A stretch of DNA of 22,907 nucleotides, taken from NCBI GenBank assembly GCA_002299195.1, contig DBOA01000205.1, forward strand, positions 1 to 22,907. Direction: 5' to 3'. Positions 1 to 7,887 of this stretch are shown piece by piece (positions within the stretch are counted from its first letter, which is position 1; each line of letters starts with the position of its first letter). This stretch comes from Sphingomonadales bacterium UBA658 (GTDB taxonomy: Bacteria; Pseudomonadota; Alphaproteobacteria; Sphingomonadales; Sphingomonadaceae). Under the pieces are notes generated by a model. It made no database searches, was not told the origin of the DNA, and saw only the letters and a program-made list of their open reading frames with translations. The translations under genes and the position numbers were made by a program.

Positions 1-1823
1 CTCAAAAGTGGAATGCGCTCAATCGTGCGGCGCTCATCATCATTGAGCAAGCCACCAATGGCCAGCAATTGGCCGTCGCCAACGGTCAACGTCGTTTCAA
101 ACTCGCGCTTGTTGAGGATTAGGTCGCTGGAGCGCGATGACACCGGTCCTGCAACGCTCGACACTTCCTGTTTCAGGAACAACTTCACATCGCCCTGCGC
201 GTTCACTTGCGGGGTCACCTCAAGCTTGATGCCGACTTCCTGACGCTGAACCGTGCGGAAGGCGTTTTCGAAATTGGCGGACAATTGCTCGCCGCTGCTC
301 ACGGGTACTTCTTGTCCGACGAGGAACTTTGCCTTTTGGTTATTCAGCGTCACAATATGCGGCGTCGCCAGCAAGTTGGACTCGGTGTCCGCGGCAATCG
401 CATTGATAATCGTGCCAAAGATCGCATTTTTGCCGATATCCATCGCAAAACCGCCAAAGCCGCCTGTGGCGCTCAGGATCGACGCCGCCGCCGCTTCCTG
501 AAGACTGTCACCCAGCGCGCTATTCGTCGCAGTCGTGGTCGTATTGCCATTCACCGTCGTCGTGGTGCGCGTCAGTTCTTCGGCGCCAATTGCGCCCGCA
601 ATCGTAAGGATATTGGGTGAGGCGTTGGCGTAATTTGTCGCCGCAAATGGTGCGTCCTTGCCACCGACGAGGAATTGTACGCCAAGCTTTTTTGCCGCTT
701 CATTGCCGATTTCGACAACAATTGCCTCAACCAAAACCTGTTCGGGCCGTGTGTCCAGCTGACGGATGAGCTCGCCCAACGTGCGTTGCATTTCGGGGTT
801 TGCGGCGATGATAAGGGCGTTGGTGCCTTCATAGCGGGTCACCACCACTGGGCCACGGCCACCAATGCCATCGGGGCCGGTTCCCGACGAAGATGCAACG
901 ATAGGCGCAACGACAGCGGCGGCAACGCCGCCTGCAGCTGGCGCAGAAACAGGTGGCACGTTACTAGATACAGACGATCCGCTCTGCCCGCCAATCAACG
1001 ACTGGACCGTCTCCAGCAAAGTAGCGGCATTGGCATGCTCAAGCCGGTACACGCGAATTTCGGCGCCTGATTGTGCCCGCGCATCCAATTCCTTGGCCAT
1101 CGCGGCAAAGCGCGCAACCGACGTCGGGTCACCACGCAGGGCAATGGCGTTGCTGCTGTCAATGGCCGCGATGGAAACAGGCGGCCTCGCGCCCTCGCCG
1201 CCGCCTTGACCAGCCAGCGCCTGAAGCGCGGTGGCAATTTCACGCGCACCGGCGTTATCGAGTGCGACGATCTGCGTCGCTGCGCTATCGCGGTCGATCT
1301 GACGGAGCAAATCGCGGATGCGGCCAATATTGTCGGCATAATCGGCGACAACAAGGCTGTTCGCGCTTTTGTTGGCCGTCAACGAGCCTTCGCGGCTTAT
1401 CAATGGGCGCAGCGTTTCAACGGCTGAGGTGGCGTCAATCGAACGCAGGCGGAACACTTCCGTCACAAATTGGCTTGAAGTTGCTGCCCGGCTACCGACG
1501 CGGGTCGGTTGCGTTGCGGCGCCGTCGGAAGGCTGGATCCGGTAACCACCGCCGCGAATGGGAATCGCGACGAGACCATTTGCGCGCAGTGTCGAGAGGA
1601 ACACTTCAAAATATTCCGAACGCGACAATGGCCGGTCGGTTACCACCGATACCTTCCCATTCACGCGGCCGTCGACAATGAACGTCTGCCCGGTGACGCG
1701 GGCCGCATCTTGAACAAAGGCACGGATATCGGCATCACGCACATTCAATGTCTGCTGCGCGGCGATAGGCTGGGCAAAAACAAGCGCGCTGCATGCCAGC
1801 AAAAGGGTAAATTTACGGATCAC
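1..1823 (-). CDS. gspD: Type II secretion system secretin GspD (C-terminus off the left edge)
   Basis: Outer-membrane secretin of the type II secretion system, forming the channel through which folded periplasmic proteins leave the cell. I translated the minus strand by hand: about 607 codons are present and the frame stays open to the window edge. The N-terminus (MIRKFTLLLACSALVFAQPI) is a signal peptide ending near AQPIAA. An N0-type domain follows (TLNVRDADIRAFVQDAARVT), then repeated N1-N3 domains, with a Gly/Ser/Ala-rich loop at about residues 278-323. The secretin core carries GQEVPVSSG (V506-G511) and, at the edge, ERIPLL. The GTG start overlaps the gspC stop as GTGA, so the two are probably translationally coupled. 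No in-frame ATG lies at the start. The remaining gsp genes presumably continue to the left. Family call is firm; the extreme C-terminus is not visible. Confidence 0.95.
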   Translation of the reverse strand, partial: MIRKFTLLLACSALVFAQPIAAQQTLNVRDADIRAFVQDAARVTGQTFIVDGRVNGKVSVVTDRPLSRSEYFEVFLSTLRANGLVAIPIRGGGYRIQPSDGAATQPTRVGSRAATSSQFVTEVFRLRSIDATSAVETLRPLISREGSLTANKSANSLVVADYADNIGRIRDLLRQIDRDSAATQIVALDNAGAREIATALQALAGQGGGEGARPPVSIAAIDSSNAIALRGDPTSVARFAAMAKELDARAQSGAEIRVYRLEHANAATLLETVQSLIGGQSGSSVSSNVPPVSAPAAGGVAAAVVAPIVASSSGTGPDGIGGRGPVVVTRYEGTNALIIAANPEMQRTLGELIRQLDTRPEQVLVEAIVVEIGNEAAKKLGVQFLVGGKDAPFAATNYANASPNILTIAGAIGAEELTRTTTTVNGNTTTTATNSALGDSLQEAAAASILSATGGFGGFAMDIGKNAIFGTIINAIAADTESNLLATPHIVTLNNQKAKFLVGQEVPVSSGEQLSANFENAFRTVQRQEVGIKLEVTPQVNAQGDVKLFLKQEVSSVAGPVSSRSSDLILNKREFETTLTVGDGQLLAIGGLLNDDERRTIERIPLL

Positions 1824-2638
1824 TGTTGTTCCAGATTTAGAGCAATGGGGACCTTTGCACCGCCGCGTTCAACTTCAACGCTTAAGCGGGCTCCGGGCCT
1901 GATTTGAGAAGCAATGTCCGCCGCCGAGGATACCGGACGGCCGTTTATGCCAACGACAATGTCGCCAGCCTGAAATCCGGCGAGGCGCAACATCGTGCCA
2001 TCATCGCGGGCTTGCAGAACGAGACCGGTGACCCTGCCCCCTTCATTACGCGGCGCAAAGCCGATTGATTTTTGAAGCGTCTCGGCATTCAGGCCGACGC
2101 CTCCGCCGGGCGCCGTTGGCGAAGCGGACGTGCCTGATGCAGGCGGGCTAACGGTTTCCGCCGGCACCGACTGATCGAGATACAGCGATTCTTTGACGCC
2201 GCCGCGCGACAAAATGACATGGTCAAATGCAACGGAATCCAAAGTGACACCGGGCGCGACTTCTTCGCCAATGGCAAAGCTGTTCTGCACGCCATCTTCA
2301 CCCGCGATGATAGCCGAACCGCCCCCCGAACTTTCATTGGTACGCACGCCGAACAATGTCAGGCTTAACGATGTGACATTCTGGGTGGAATCTGCAGCCG
2401 CATCATTGCGAAAAAACGGGTCAAATCCGGCAAATAGCGCCATGCGGGCGGACTGTGGAACAATATTAACCGACGGCGCGCGCCAGTCATTGACCGGGCC
2501 AACGGGGGTTATCAATATCCAGAAAAGACGTGCGGTTTGAACGGCGGTCAACATGGCCAGAACGCCAAGGATCAGGCGACCGGCGGGCACAGAACGGAAT
2601 CGGTGCGACTGCGCTTTAACCCTTTCTGCTAATGTCAT
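1820..2638 (-). CDS. gspC: Type II secretion system inner-membrane protein GspC
   Basis: Inner-membrane clamp protein that links the inner-membrane platform of the type II secretion system to the GspD secretin. The protein has about 272 residues. A short cytoplasmic N-terminus is followed by one membrane segment (about residues 22-44, LILGVLAMLTAVQTARLFWI), a periplasmic HR-type domain, a Pro/Ser/Ala linker (about 165-180) and a C-terminal PDZ domain (MLRLAGFQAGDIVVGINGRPV). This membrane-HR-PDZ order is that of GspC. A GTG at 2644 and an ATG at 2638 are both in frame; I chose the ATG because the GGGGGGA ribosome site lies about 10 bases before it but only about 4 before the GTG. It is the first gene of the visible operon, lies downstream of a terminator, and so needs its own promoter, where a Pho-box-like array is seen. 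Confidence 0.93.
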   Translation of the reverse strand: MTLAERVKAQSHRFRSVPAGRLILGVLAMLTAVQTARLFWILITPVGPVNDWRAPSVNIVPQSARMALFAGFDPFFRNDAAADSTQNVTSLSLTLFGVRTNESSGGGSAIIAGEDGVQNSFAIGEEVAPGVTLDSVAFDHVILSRGGVKESLYLDQSVPAETVSPPASGTSASPTAPGGGVGLNAETLQKSIGFAPRNEGGRVTGLVLQARDDGTMLRLAGFQAGDIVVGINGRPVSSAADIASQIRPGARLSVEVERGGAKVPIALNLEQQ

Positions 2639-2694
2639 TGCCACTGATTCCCCCCGGACGAATCCGCTTGAAAAACATGCGTTAAGGCGCAGCT

Positions 2695-2734
2695 GTGACT
2701 GTTGGGTGAATTATAAATGACAGTTTAATGACTG
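2695..2734 (-). promoter_or_regulatory. Pho-box-like array upstream of gspC
   Basis: Read on the minus strand, 2734-2717 is CAGTCAT-TAAA-CTGTCAT, one mismatch in 14 half-site bases from the Pho box CTGTCAT-N4-CTGTCAY. Continuing at the same 11-base step gives a degenerate AATTCAC (2712-2706) and a good CAGTCAC (2701-2695), so up to four phased half-sites may be present. A perfect TATAAT lies at 2715-2710, only one base after the second half-site; in classical Pho promoters the -10 is about 10 bases further, so the exact promoter geometry is uncertain. The element sits between the terminator at 2761-2797 and gspC, where a promoter is required. Confidence 0.65.
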
Positions 2735-2760
2735 TGCATCCGCGCCAATCGGACGACGTA

Positions 2761-2797
2761 CAAAACAAAGGCGGCGCGTTGATGACAACGCGCCGCC
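2761..2797 (-). terminator. Intrinsic terminator after the large TonB-dependent receptor gene
   Basis: A perfect 12-bp stem (2770-2781 with 2786-2797, left arm GGCGGCGCGTTG) closes a 4-base loop. On the minus strand it is followed by TTTGTTTTG. It lies 21 bases beyond the stop codon of the receptor gene (2819) and insulates that gene from the gspC operon. Confidence 0.92.
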
Positions 2798-2818
2798 GTA
2801 AGTTGGGGGGTATTAACT

Positions 2819-5521
2819 TTAGAAATTCAGCTCTACGCCAATCGAGGCGCTGATGCCTTGTTTGTAACGGTTATAGAAAATCTTGTTCTCGCCACTTTCC
2901 TGCAACTCCTGATATTTGGTGTTGGTCAGGTTGCGGACTTCGAACTTCAATTCAGCTTCTTTGCCGCCAAGCGTAAATCCTTCACGCGCAACGAAATCAA
3001 GCTGAATACCAGGCTTTTCCTTGATATCCGGCTGCCCCGATGCACCACGGCTGGTAACCCGGTCGGTCGAATAGCTGAGCAAAATCGTCTGCTGCGACAG
3101 GCGCTCGGTATCTTCGAGACCGAATTGCAGATTGACCAGATGATCAGCCTGTCCAGTCAATGGCGAACCATCGGTGAAGAAGTCGAGCGCGTTGGTCGAC
3201 GATGCGTTAAACACCGCAACCTGATCACCCGCCTTCACACTGATTTTTGATTTCGTGTAGGTGTAGTTGGCAATGATAAGCGCGCGACGGGTTCCAAAGA
3301 AACCAGCGCCGTCTTCAGAAGCCAGATCGAAATATTTCTGCGTTTCGATTTCCACACCGTACAAATCAGCTTTCGGTGCGTTCGCGAAGCTCGTGATAAC
3401 CGAGTTATCGTCAAAGCTTGAGAACGACTCGATTGGCTTGTCGATACGTTTGAAAAATCCAGCAATTGTGAAACGTTGCTCACGGTCGAAATACCATTCA
3501 TAGCGCGCTTCAGCGTTGTACAACTGGCTGTCCGTCAAAAACGGATTTCCACGGAACATACGGTTTGAGTCTGTATCGTAGAAGTTTTGGAAAATCAGCT
3601 CACGGAACTGCGGGCGGGCAATAGTCTTTGACCCGCTCAACCGGAATTTCATCTGGTCGGTGATATCCCAAGTCAGCGTTGCCGCGGGCAACCAATAGCT
3701 TTGCTTCAGGTTTGTCGCCGCAAGCGAAGCTGTTGGAACAGTGAACACCTGAACTGGCGACACGGTTTGTGTTGCGGTTTCGTAGCGAACGCCAAAGTTC
3801 AAGCTGACTTCAGGCGTAATGAATGCCTGCGCCTGCGCATAGCCTGCATGAGTAAGCAAGCCAGCATCGAATACCGGGTTTGCTTCGTTGGTGTCGATCA
3901 ACGCGATGTTATAAAAATCGATGACATCGGGTTGCAGCAGAAAATCAGGGCGGAACAGTGCCGAAGTAACTGGCGTGCCGCCCGGAGCTACAAACTGAAA
4001 ATCGCGGCGTTCGGTTTGGCGGTTCGTATCAGAATAGCTATATCCGATTGTCGACGTGATATCAGGCGTAACCTTGAACGACAGATCCAGGCTTCCGGAC
4101 CACAAATTTTCATTAAGGTAGGAATAGCTTGCTTCTGCGCTACCCTGTTGGCCGTTGTTCAACCGATTGATGAACACCGCGCCAAATGGGTCAGACGACT
4201 GGTTACTACGATAATATTCAAAGCTCAATTCATCGGGTGCTTCCCGCTTCGAATTGGCATAACCAACGCGGAAGCTGAGATTTACATCAGGCGACAATTT
4301 GAATTCGCCAACCAATTGCGAGTTGACCAGCTGGCGTTCGTACCATGCTGTGTCCTGCTGCAATAGCGTTGCCGTCGGCGATGTGGTCTGACGGGTACCA
4401 ACGCCAATGCGTGCCTGCTTCAACGTATCGCGGATAAAAAGATTGGTCCAACGAAGCTTTTGATCACCTGCCTCGATACCGAAGCCAACCAGGCCGTTCA
4501 CAACAATACGGTTGTCGGTAATGACTTTCTGGAAATCTAGTTCTTTCTGGCTCAGATCGAGCGTCGATGCCGTTTGCTGGGTGGTGTCGCGCGTACGCCA
4601 TTTGTTGCTATATCCGGCGTTGAAGATGATCCCCATGGTGGCGTCATCGCCAATTTCGAAGTTGGTGCCGCCGGTGACCGTGCCTGAGCCATTAGGTGGC
4701 AAATTCTTGTCACGCTGAACAACGGCATTACGCCCGGATACCAATTGGCTCGCGATAGCCTTCGTGTCTACGGTTCCAGAGCTAATCCGGTCCCCACTGG
4801 CGAGGTAGGATGCGAGCGCGGGTTGCAGGTTACGGTTTCCGTTATCGAAGCCGCTCCAATCCTGCGAGCTACCATAATATGTGTAACCCAGTTGATTGGT
4901 GGTTTCGCCATTGATGCTGAGGTCACCGCCGACCGTGAGGAATGTTTCGCGCGGGATCGCTTTGGTGGTCAGGTTGATAACACCGCCGCCGAATTCACCG
5001 GGGAAGTTTGCAGAGTAGGTTTTTTGCACAAGCGAAGATGCAATCACGCTTGTCGGGAAAAGATCGAGCGGAACAACGCGCTTCAATGGTTCGGGGCTTG
5101 GAAGCGGCGAACCGTTAAGCAACGCGAGCGAATAACGATCACCCAAACCGCGGACATAAACAAAGCCACCACCAACGACGCTCAAGCCAGTGACACGTGA
5201 CAAGGCGCCGGCAATATCGCCTTCGCCAGTCCGTTCGATATCAGCAGCGGAAAGCACTGAGACGACTTGTGGTGCGTTTTTCGATATATTGCGGTCTAGA
5301 TAGCCGCGAACGACGATTTCTTCACCACCGATGGAGACATCAACTTCTTCTTCGTCCGCCGGCTGTTCCGCCGCGTCTGCGGTATTGCTTTCTGGCGATT
5401 GTTCGACCGCTTCATTTACGTCCGCTTCGGCAGGTTCAGCGCTTTGCGCGAACGCCATCGATGGCGAAACAAGTGCGGACGTTAAAAGCAACAGGCTGAG
5501 TGCCCCCAATGGCTTCAACAT
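2819..5521 (-). CDS. TonB-dependent outer-membrane receptor (large, lipoprotein-linked)
   Basis: Outer-membrane beta-barrel that takes up a substrate with energy from TonB-ExbBD; the substrate is unknown. About 900 residues. The signal peptide (MLKPLGALSLLLLTSALVSP) ends near MAFAQ, followed by an acidic Glu/Ala/Asp stretch, a TonB-box-like EEIVVRG, a plug domain (APQVVSVLSAADIERTGEGD, then VYVRGLGDRY and FPGEFGGGVINLTTKAIP), and a long barrel ending in the aromatic VELNF typical of outer-membrane proteins. In-frame ATGs occur at 5533, 5527 and 5521; I prefer 5521 because AAGGGA lies six bases before it. Any longer reading frame would translate the terminator hairpin at 5550-5585. The gene follows the secreted lipoprotein gene on the same strand with only that hairpin between them. 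By context I infer a role in phosphate-starvation nutrient uptake. Confidence 0.93.
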   Translation of the reverse strand: MLKPLGALSLLLLTSALVSPSMAFAQSAEPAEADVNEAVEQSPESNTADAAEQPADEEEVDVSIGGEEIVVRGYLDRNISKNAPQVVSVLSAADIERTGEGDIAGALSRVTGLSVVGGGFVYVRGLGDRYSLALLNGSPLPSPEPLKRVVPLDLFPTSVIASSLVQKTYSANFPGEFGGGVINLTTKAIPRETFLTVGGDLSINGETTNQLGYTYYGSSQDWSGFDNGNRNLQPALASYLASGDRISSGTVDTKAIASQLVSGRNAVVQRDKNLPPNGSGTVTGGTNFEIGDDATMGIIFNAGYSNKWRTRDTTQQTASTLDLSQKELDFQKVITDNRIVVNGLVGFGIEAGDQKLRWTNLFIRDTLKQARIGVGTRQTTSPTATLLQQDTAWYERQLVNSQLVGEFKLSPDVNLSFRVGYANSKREAPDELSFEYYRSNQSSDPFGAVFINRLNNGQQGSAEASYSYLNENLWSGSLDLSFKVTPDITSTIGYSYSDTNRQTERRDFQFVAPGGTPVTSALFRPDFLLQPDVIDFYNIALIDTNEANPVFDAGLLTHAGYAQAQAFITPEVSLNFGVRYETATQTVSPVQVFTVPTASLAATNLKQSYWLPAATLTWDITDQMKFRLSGSKTIARPQFRELIFQNFYDTDSNRMFRGNPFLTDSQLYNAEARYEWYFDREQRFTIAGFFKRIDKPIESFSSFDDNSVITSFANAPKADLYGVEIETQKYFDLASEDGAGFFGTRRALIIANYTYTKSKISVKAGDQVAVFNASSTNALDFFTDGSPLTGQADHLVNLQFGLEDTERLSQQTILLSYSTDRVTSRGASGQPDIKEKPGIQLDFVAREGFTLGGKEAELKFEVRNLTNTKYQELQESGENKIFYNRYKQGISASIGVELNF

Positions 5522-5543
5522 TTTCATTCCCTTTTTCATATTT

Positions 5544-5585
5544 AAAAAAGGGGTGGGGTGCCTGGCAAAGCCTGCACCCCACCCC
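5544..5585 (-). terminator. Strong hairpin plus T-tract between lipoprotein and receptor genes
   Basis: A perfect 12-bp GC-rich stem (5550-5561, GGGGTGGGGTGC, with 5574-5585) is followed on the minus strand directly by TTTTTT (5549-5544). A small inner GGC/GCC stem is also possible. It starts 16 bases after the lipoprotein stop codon and ends about 22 bases before the receptor start codon, leaving no room for a full promoter between hairpin and receptor. It is therefore either a terminator with read-through or an attenuator that lowers receptor expression relative to the lipoprotein. Confidence 0.9.
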
Positions 5586-5601
5586 AATTAGCTATTGCCT
5601 A

Positions 5602-7179
5602 TCAAAAGGTAGGGAGCGAGGTGCAAAGACCGGTTACGCTGGTACCGAGCGTTGCGGTGACGCTGTTACAAGTCCAACCCGCATACCATGTGTCATTCGT
5701 ATCTTTCACTGCACCAATGTAGGTGGTCGCAGCAAAGAACGAATTCAACGTGCTTGCATTAAACGCGGTAACAGCAGTTTCGTTGGCACCGTTGACGAAC
5801 AACGATGTCAGCGATGGTGTAAACGCATCATTGTTGTTGTTAGCGCCTGTTCCGAATACTGCAGCGACCTGAGCTTCCGATACGCCGTTATCGCCGCGGA
5901 ACTTTGGTGTGCCACATTGTGCAACAACTGAACGCACGAGTGGAGCGCCTGCCTCATCAATTGCGGCATCTGCTGCAGCAATTGTCTGCGGGCGACTGAT
6001 GCGCAAGCATGACGTGTTGGGGCTTACGATCACACCGTTAGCAAGCGTGTAATCCGTACCGCCGCGCAGAAGGATGGCCGACGAGTTACCCGTGTTATTG
6101 CGCTGAATGAACGTGAAGTTCGAAAGACGCGTATTCTGACGTGGCAAGTTACCATCGGATGTGTTGTCCGAGTCAGCTTCGATCATCGAGTCACCGGCGC
6201 CCTGGCGCTGAACAGCCAATACATATTGGAAATTCGCTTTTACGCCAACGTCAGTGTCGAGGTTATCGTCGTCTGCACCGATAGATACAAAGTGAGTCAT
6301 ATTGACGAGACCGCCGAAGAACTCTGCGCCATCGTCAGAGCTGTTGAACGACTGAATGTGGTCAAGCACAGTTGCTGATCCGGTACCACCGGTTGTGAGC
6401 GACTGAAGTTCAGAGTTACCCGAGAGCACGAAGCCCGAAAAACGGATCTGTACATAGCTCATACGGCCACTGTTATCAGCGGCGGTCGCGCCGCCGTAAA
6501 GCGCGGAGTCAACTGCGCCTTCAACCTGACGTTCGCAGGCAATCGTGCCTGGAGCTGCGCTTGGTGCAGCACAATCAGTGATCGGTGCACGGCCGTTCAA
6601 AACAACGCCGCCCCACTGACCGATCGAGCTGTCGGTGTTCAAACCGAGAACGTTGTCACGGCTCGTGAAGATGATTGGAAGTGCAGCCGTACCAACGGCG
6701 CTGATGCGGTTACCGCGGTTGACGTTCAACCAGGAAACACCAGTACCACCGAATACGACGACACCAGGCTGGATGGTCAAAACGACATCGGACGGATCGG
6801 ATGTTTCTTCGGTTGGTCCCTGATCGGTTCCAACATCAACCCGGCCGCCAAGGCGATACAGCAAGCCAGGTATTTTGGTCAAAGTGGAGCTTGCCGTCAG
6901 ACGTGCTGGCAATGTGCAAACGCGATATGTACCGGTTGGGCCTGTGATTGTACCATCATCAGTCAACTGAACAGGGTTACCAATCGTTGGGCAGCCTGTT
7001 GCAGCGGTAACTGTCGCAGGTGGCGGTGGTGGTGGTGGTGGCGGCGGAGGTGCAGCCGGGTTGTTGATGGTGATGTTACCACCAGTGCCTGGTGACGCGA
7101 TATCATCTGCGCCACAGCCGGTGACGAGGGCAGCAGCTGCCGTCGCATACACGATCCCACGCAATTTTGGGTTTAACAT
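5602..7179 (-). CDS. Secreted lipoprotein with poly-proline linker and probable beta-helix body (ElpS-like by context)
   Basis: Predicted surface or outer-membrane lipoprotein of about 525 residues; enzymatic function unknown. The signal peptide ends in a lipobox, ALVTGC, with the lipidated residue at C22. A flexible region follows with eleven prolines (P44-P54). The body carries repeated Gly/Asn/Val-rich strands such as VLTIQPGVVVFGGTG, ISAVGTAALPIIFTSRDN and GQWGGVVLNGRAPITDC, a style seen in large secreted lipoproteins predicted to form right-handed beta-helices. There are eight cysteines after C22, an even number compatible with disulfides. The start at 7179 is preceded by GGAGA; the longer frame to 7227 has no such site. 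A Pho-box-like promoter lies upstream, and a TBDT and T2SS genes lie downstream. ElpS of Caulobacter crescentus, a phosphate-starvation lipoprotein encoded beside a T2SS, has the same setting; orthology is inference. Confidence 0.8.
   Translation of the reverse strand: MLNPKLRGIVYATAAAALVTGCGADDIASPGTGGNITINNPAAPPPPPPPPPPPATVTAATGCPTIGNPVQLTDDGTITGPTGTYRVCTLPARLTASSTLTKIPGLLYRLGGRVDVGTDQGPTEETSDPSDVVLTIQPGVVVFGGTGVSWLNVNRGNRISAVGTAALPIIFTSRDNVLGLNTDSSIGQWGGVVLNGRAPITDCAAPSAAPGTIACERQVEGAVDSALYGGATAADNSGRMSYVQIRFSGFVLSGNSELQSLTTGGTGSATVLDHIQSFNSSDDGAEFFGGLVNMTHFVSIGADDDNLDTDVGVKANFQYVLAVQRQGAGDSMIEADSDNTSDGNLPRQNTRLSNFTFIQRNNTGNSSAILLRGGTDYTLANGVIVSPNTSCLRISRPQTIAAADAAIDEAGAPLVRSVVAQCGTPKFRGDNGVSEAQVAAVFGTGANNNNDAFTPSLTSLFVNGANETAVTAFNASTLNSFFAATTYIGAVKDTNDTWYAGWTCNSVTATLGTSVTGLCTSLPTF
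7018..7050 (-). repeat. Trinucleotide (CCN) tract encoding eleven prolines
   Basis: Eleven consecutive proline codons, five of them CCA in a row, lie inside the lipoprotein gene (P44-P54). They form a spacer between the lipidated N-terminus and the folded body. The repeated triplets could change length by slippage without breaking the frame. Confidence 0.9.
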
Positions 7180-7318
7180 TCTAAATCTCCGCAACAAATA
7201 AGACGTGCCCGATATGGGCAAATGCAACGGACCAGAATCGAATCATCATAAGGCCCCACCCGTTGACCATGCGGCAAATAGGGGCGAGCTGTGACATGGC
7301 TGTGCTTATAACATTGCA

Positions 7319-7352
7319 TTTAGAAGAATTTTTTGCGTCAGATATGTGACAG
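7319..7352 (-). promoter_or_regulatory. Pho-box-type promoter upstream of the lipoprotein gene
   Basis: Minus strand 7352-7335 reads CTGTCAC-ATAT-CTGACGC, two half-sites in 11-base phase matching CTGTCAT-N4-CTGTMAY, with the first half strong and the second two bases off. Exactly 10 bases later is TCTAAA (7324-7319), a 4 of 6 match to TATAAT, the spacing expected for a PhoB-activated promoter that lacks a -35. It lies between the TPR-gene terminator and the lipoprotein start, giving a leader of roughly 130 bases. Confidence 0.7.
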
Positions 7353-7388
7353 TCTCAGAACGGGCGGGTCACAGCGAACTGGCACGCC

Positions 7389-7424
7389 AAAAAAGCGTAA
7401 GGCGGGCCACATGACCCGCCTTAC
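7389..7424 (-). terminator. Intrinsic terminator after the TPR gene
   Basis: A perfect 10-bp stem, GTAAGGCGGG (7397-7406) with 7415-7424, encloses an 8-base loop. On the minus strand it is followed by GC and six T residues (7394-7389). It ends the TPR transcript about 55 bases past the stop codon and separates it from the lipoprotein promoter. Confidence 0.92.
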
Positions 7425-7478
7425 ATGCGCGTTATAAATAATGTATTAACACGTTAACCCAAAACGCGTGAAACGAGA

Positions 7479-7859
7479 TTAGCGCGTGGCAATCCGCGGT
7501 TGCAAGCTGGCATATGCTTTGCGTGCAGCGTCTTTTGAATTCATTACGCGTCCGTCAGCGAGCACCAGATCGACGCTGTCACGGCTCTGCATCGCAGCGG
7601 CGAACATATTCGAAGCCTCTTCCATACGGCCCATGCGCGCATAGGCACGCCCAAGGTTGATCAGCTTCGCAGGATCATGCCGGCTAACTTGCGCGCTTGA
7701 CAGTATTTGAGAAACTGCCCGTTCATTGTCGCCCGTTACGAGAGCCTCATAACCAATGGACCCTTTTGGATACGCTGTTTCAATATTCATGGTCGGTTGG
7801 GCGTGGGCTGCAAAGCCCATCAAGCCAGTTACCAAGGCGCCTGTTAGTAGCAGTTTCAT
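7479..7859 (-). CDS. Small periplasmic TPR-like protein
   Basis: Predicted exported protein of 126 residues with no assigned function. The signal peptide MKLLLTGALVTGLMGFAAHA is followed by one or two tetratricopeptide-like helical hairpins (IGYEALVTGDNERAVSQILS and KLINLGRAYARMGRMEEASN), so a protein-binding or scaffold role in the periplasm is likely. The start at 7859 has a very good ribosome site (AAGGAGA, seven bases away); the longer frame to 7913 would run through the regulatory repeat. The gene is divergent from the second TBDT, with 221 bases between the two starts containing an inverted pair of direct-repeat operators. It has its own terminator, so it is probably monocistronic. Its location inside the putative Pho island is the only clue to its role. 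Confidence 0.8.
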   Translation of the reverse strand: MKLLLTGALVTGLMGFAAHAQPTMNIETAYPKGSIGYEALVTGDNERAVSQILSSAQVSRHDPAKLINLGRAYARMGRMEEASNMFAAAMQSRDSVDLVLADGRVMNSKDAARKAYASLQPRIATR

Positions 7860-7887
7860 CGGTTTTCTCCTTATCCCTGATGCGAAT

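Noticed and set aside
1073..1681. Plus-strand open frame of about 200 codons opposite gspD
   Set aside because: The minus strand encodes continuous secretin sequence; the plus frame is Arg/Gln-rich shadow translation.
3701..4366. Long plus-strand open frame opposite the large receptor gene
   Set aside because: It is antisense to a clearly coding receptor barrel, has no recognisable domain and has an Arg/Cys-rich composition typical of a shadow frame.
5522..5587. N-terminal extension of the large receptor (starting MGWGAGFARH)
   Set aside because: It would translate the terminator hairpin and precedes a complete signal peptide; AAGGGA selects the ATG at 5521.
7289..7312. CATGTCACAGC in the lipoprotein leader as another Pho half-site array
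   Set aside because: Only one half-site is convincing; no partner lies at 11 bases.
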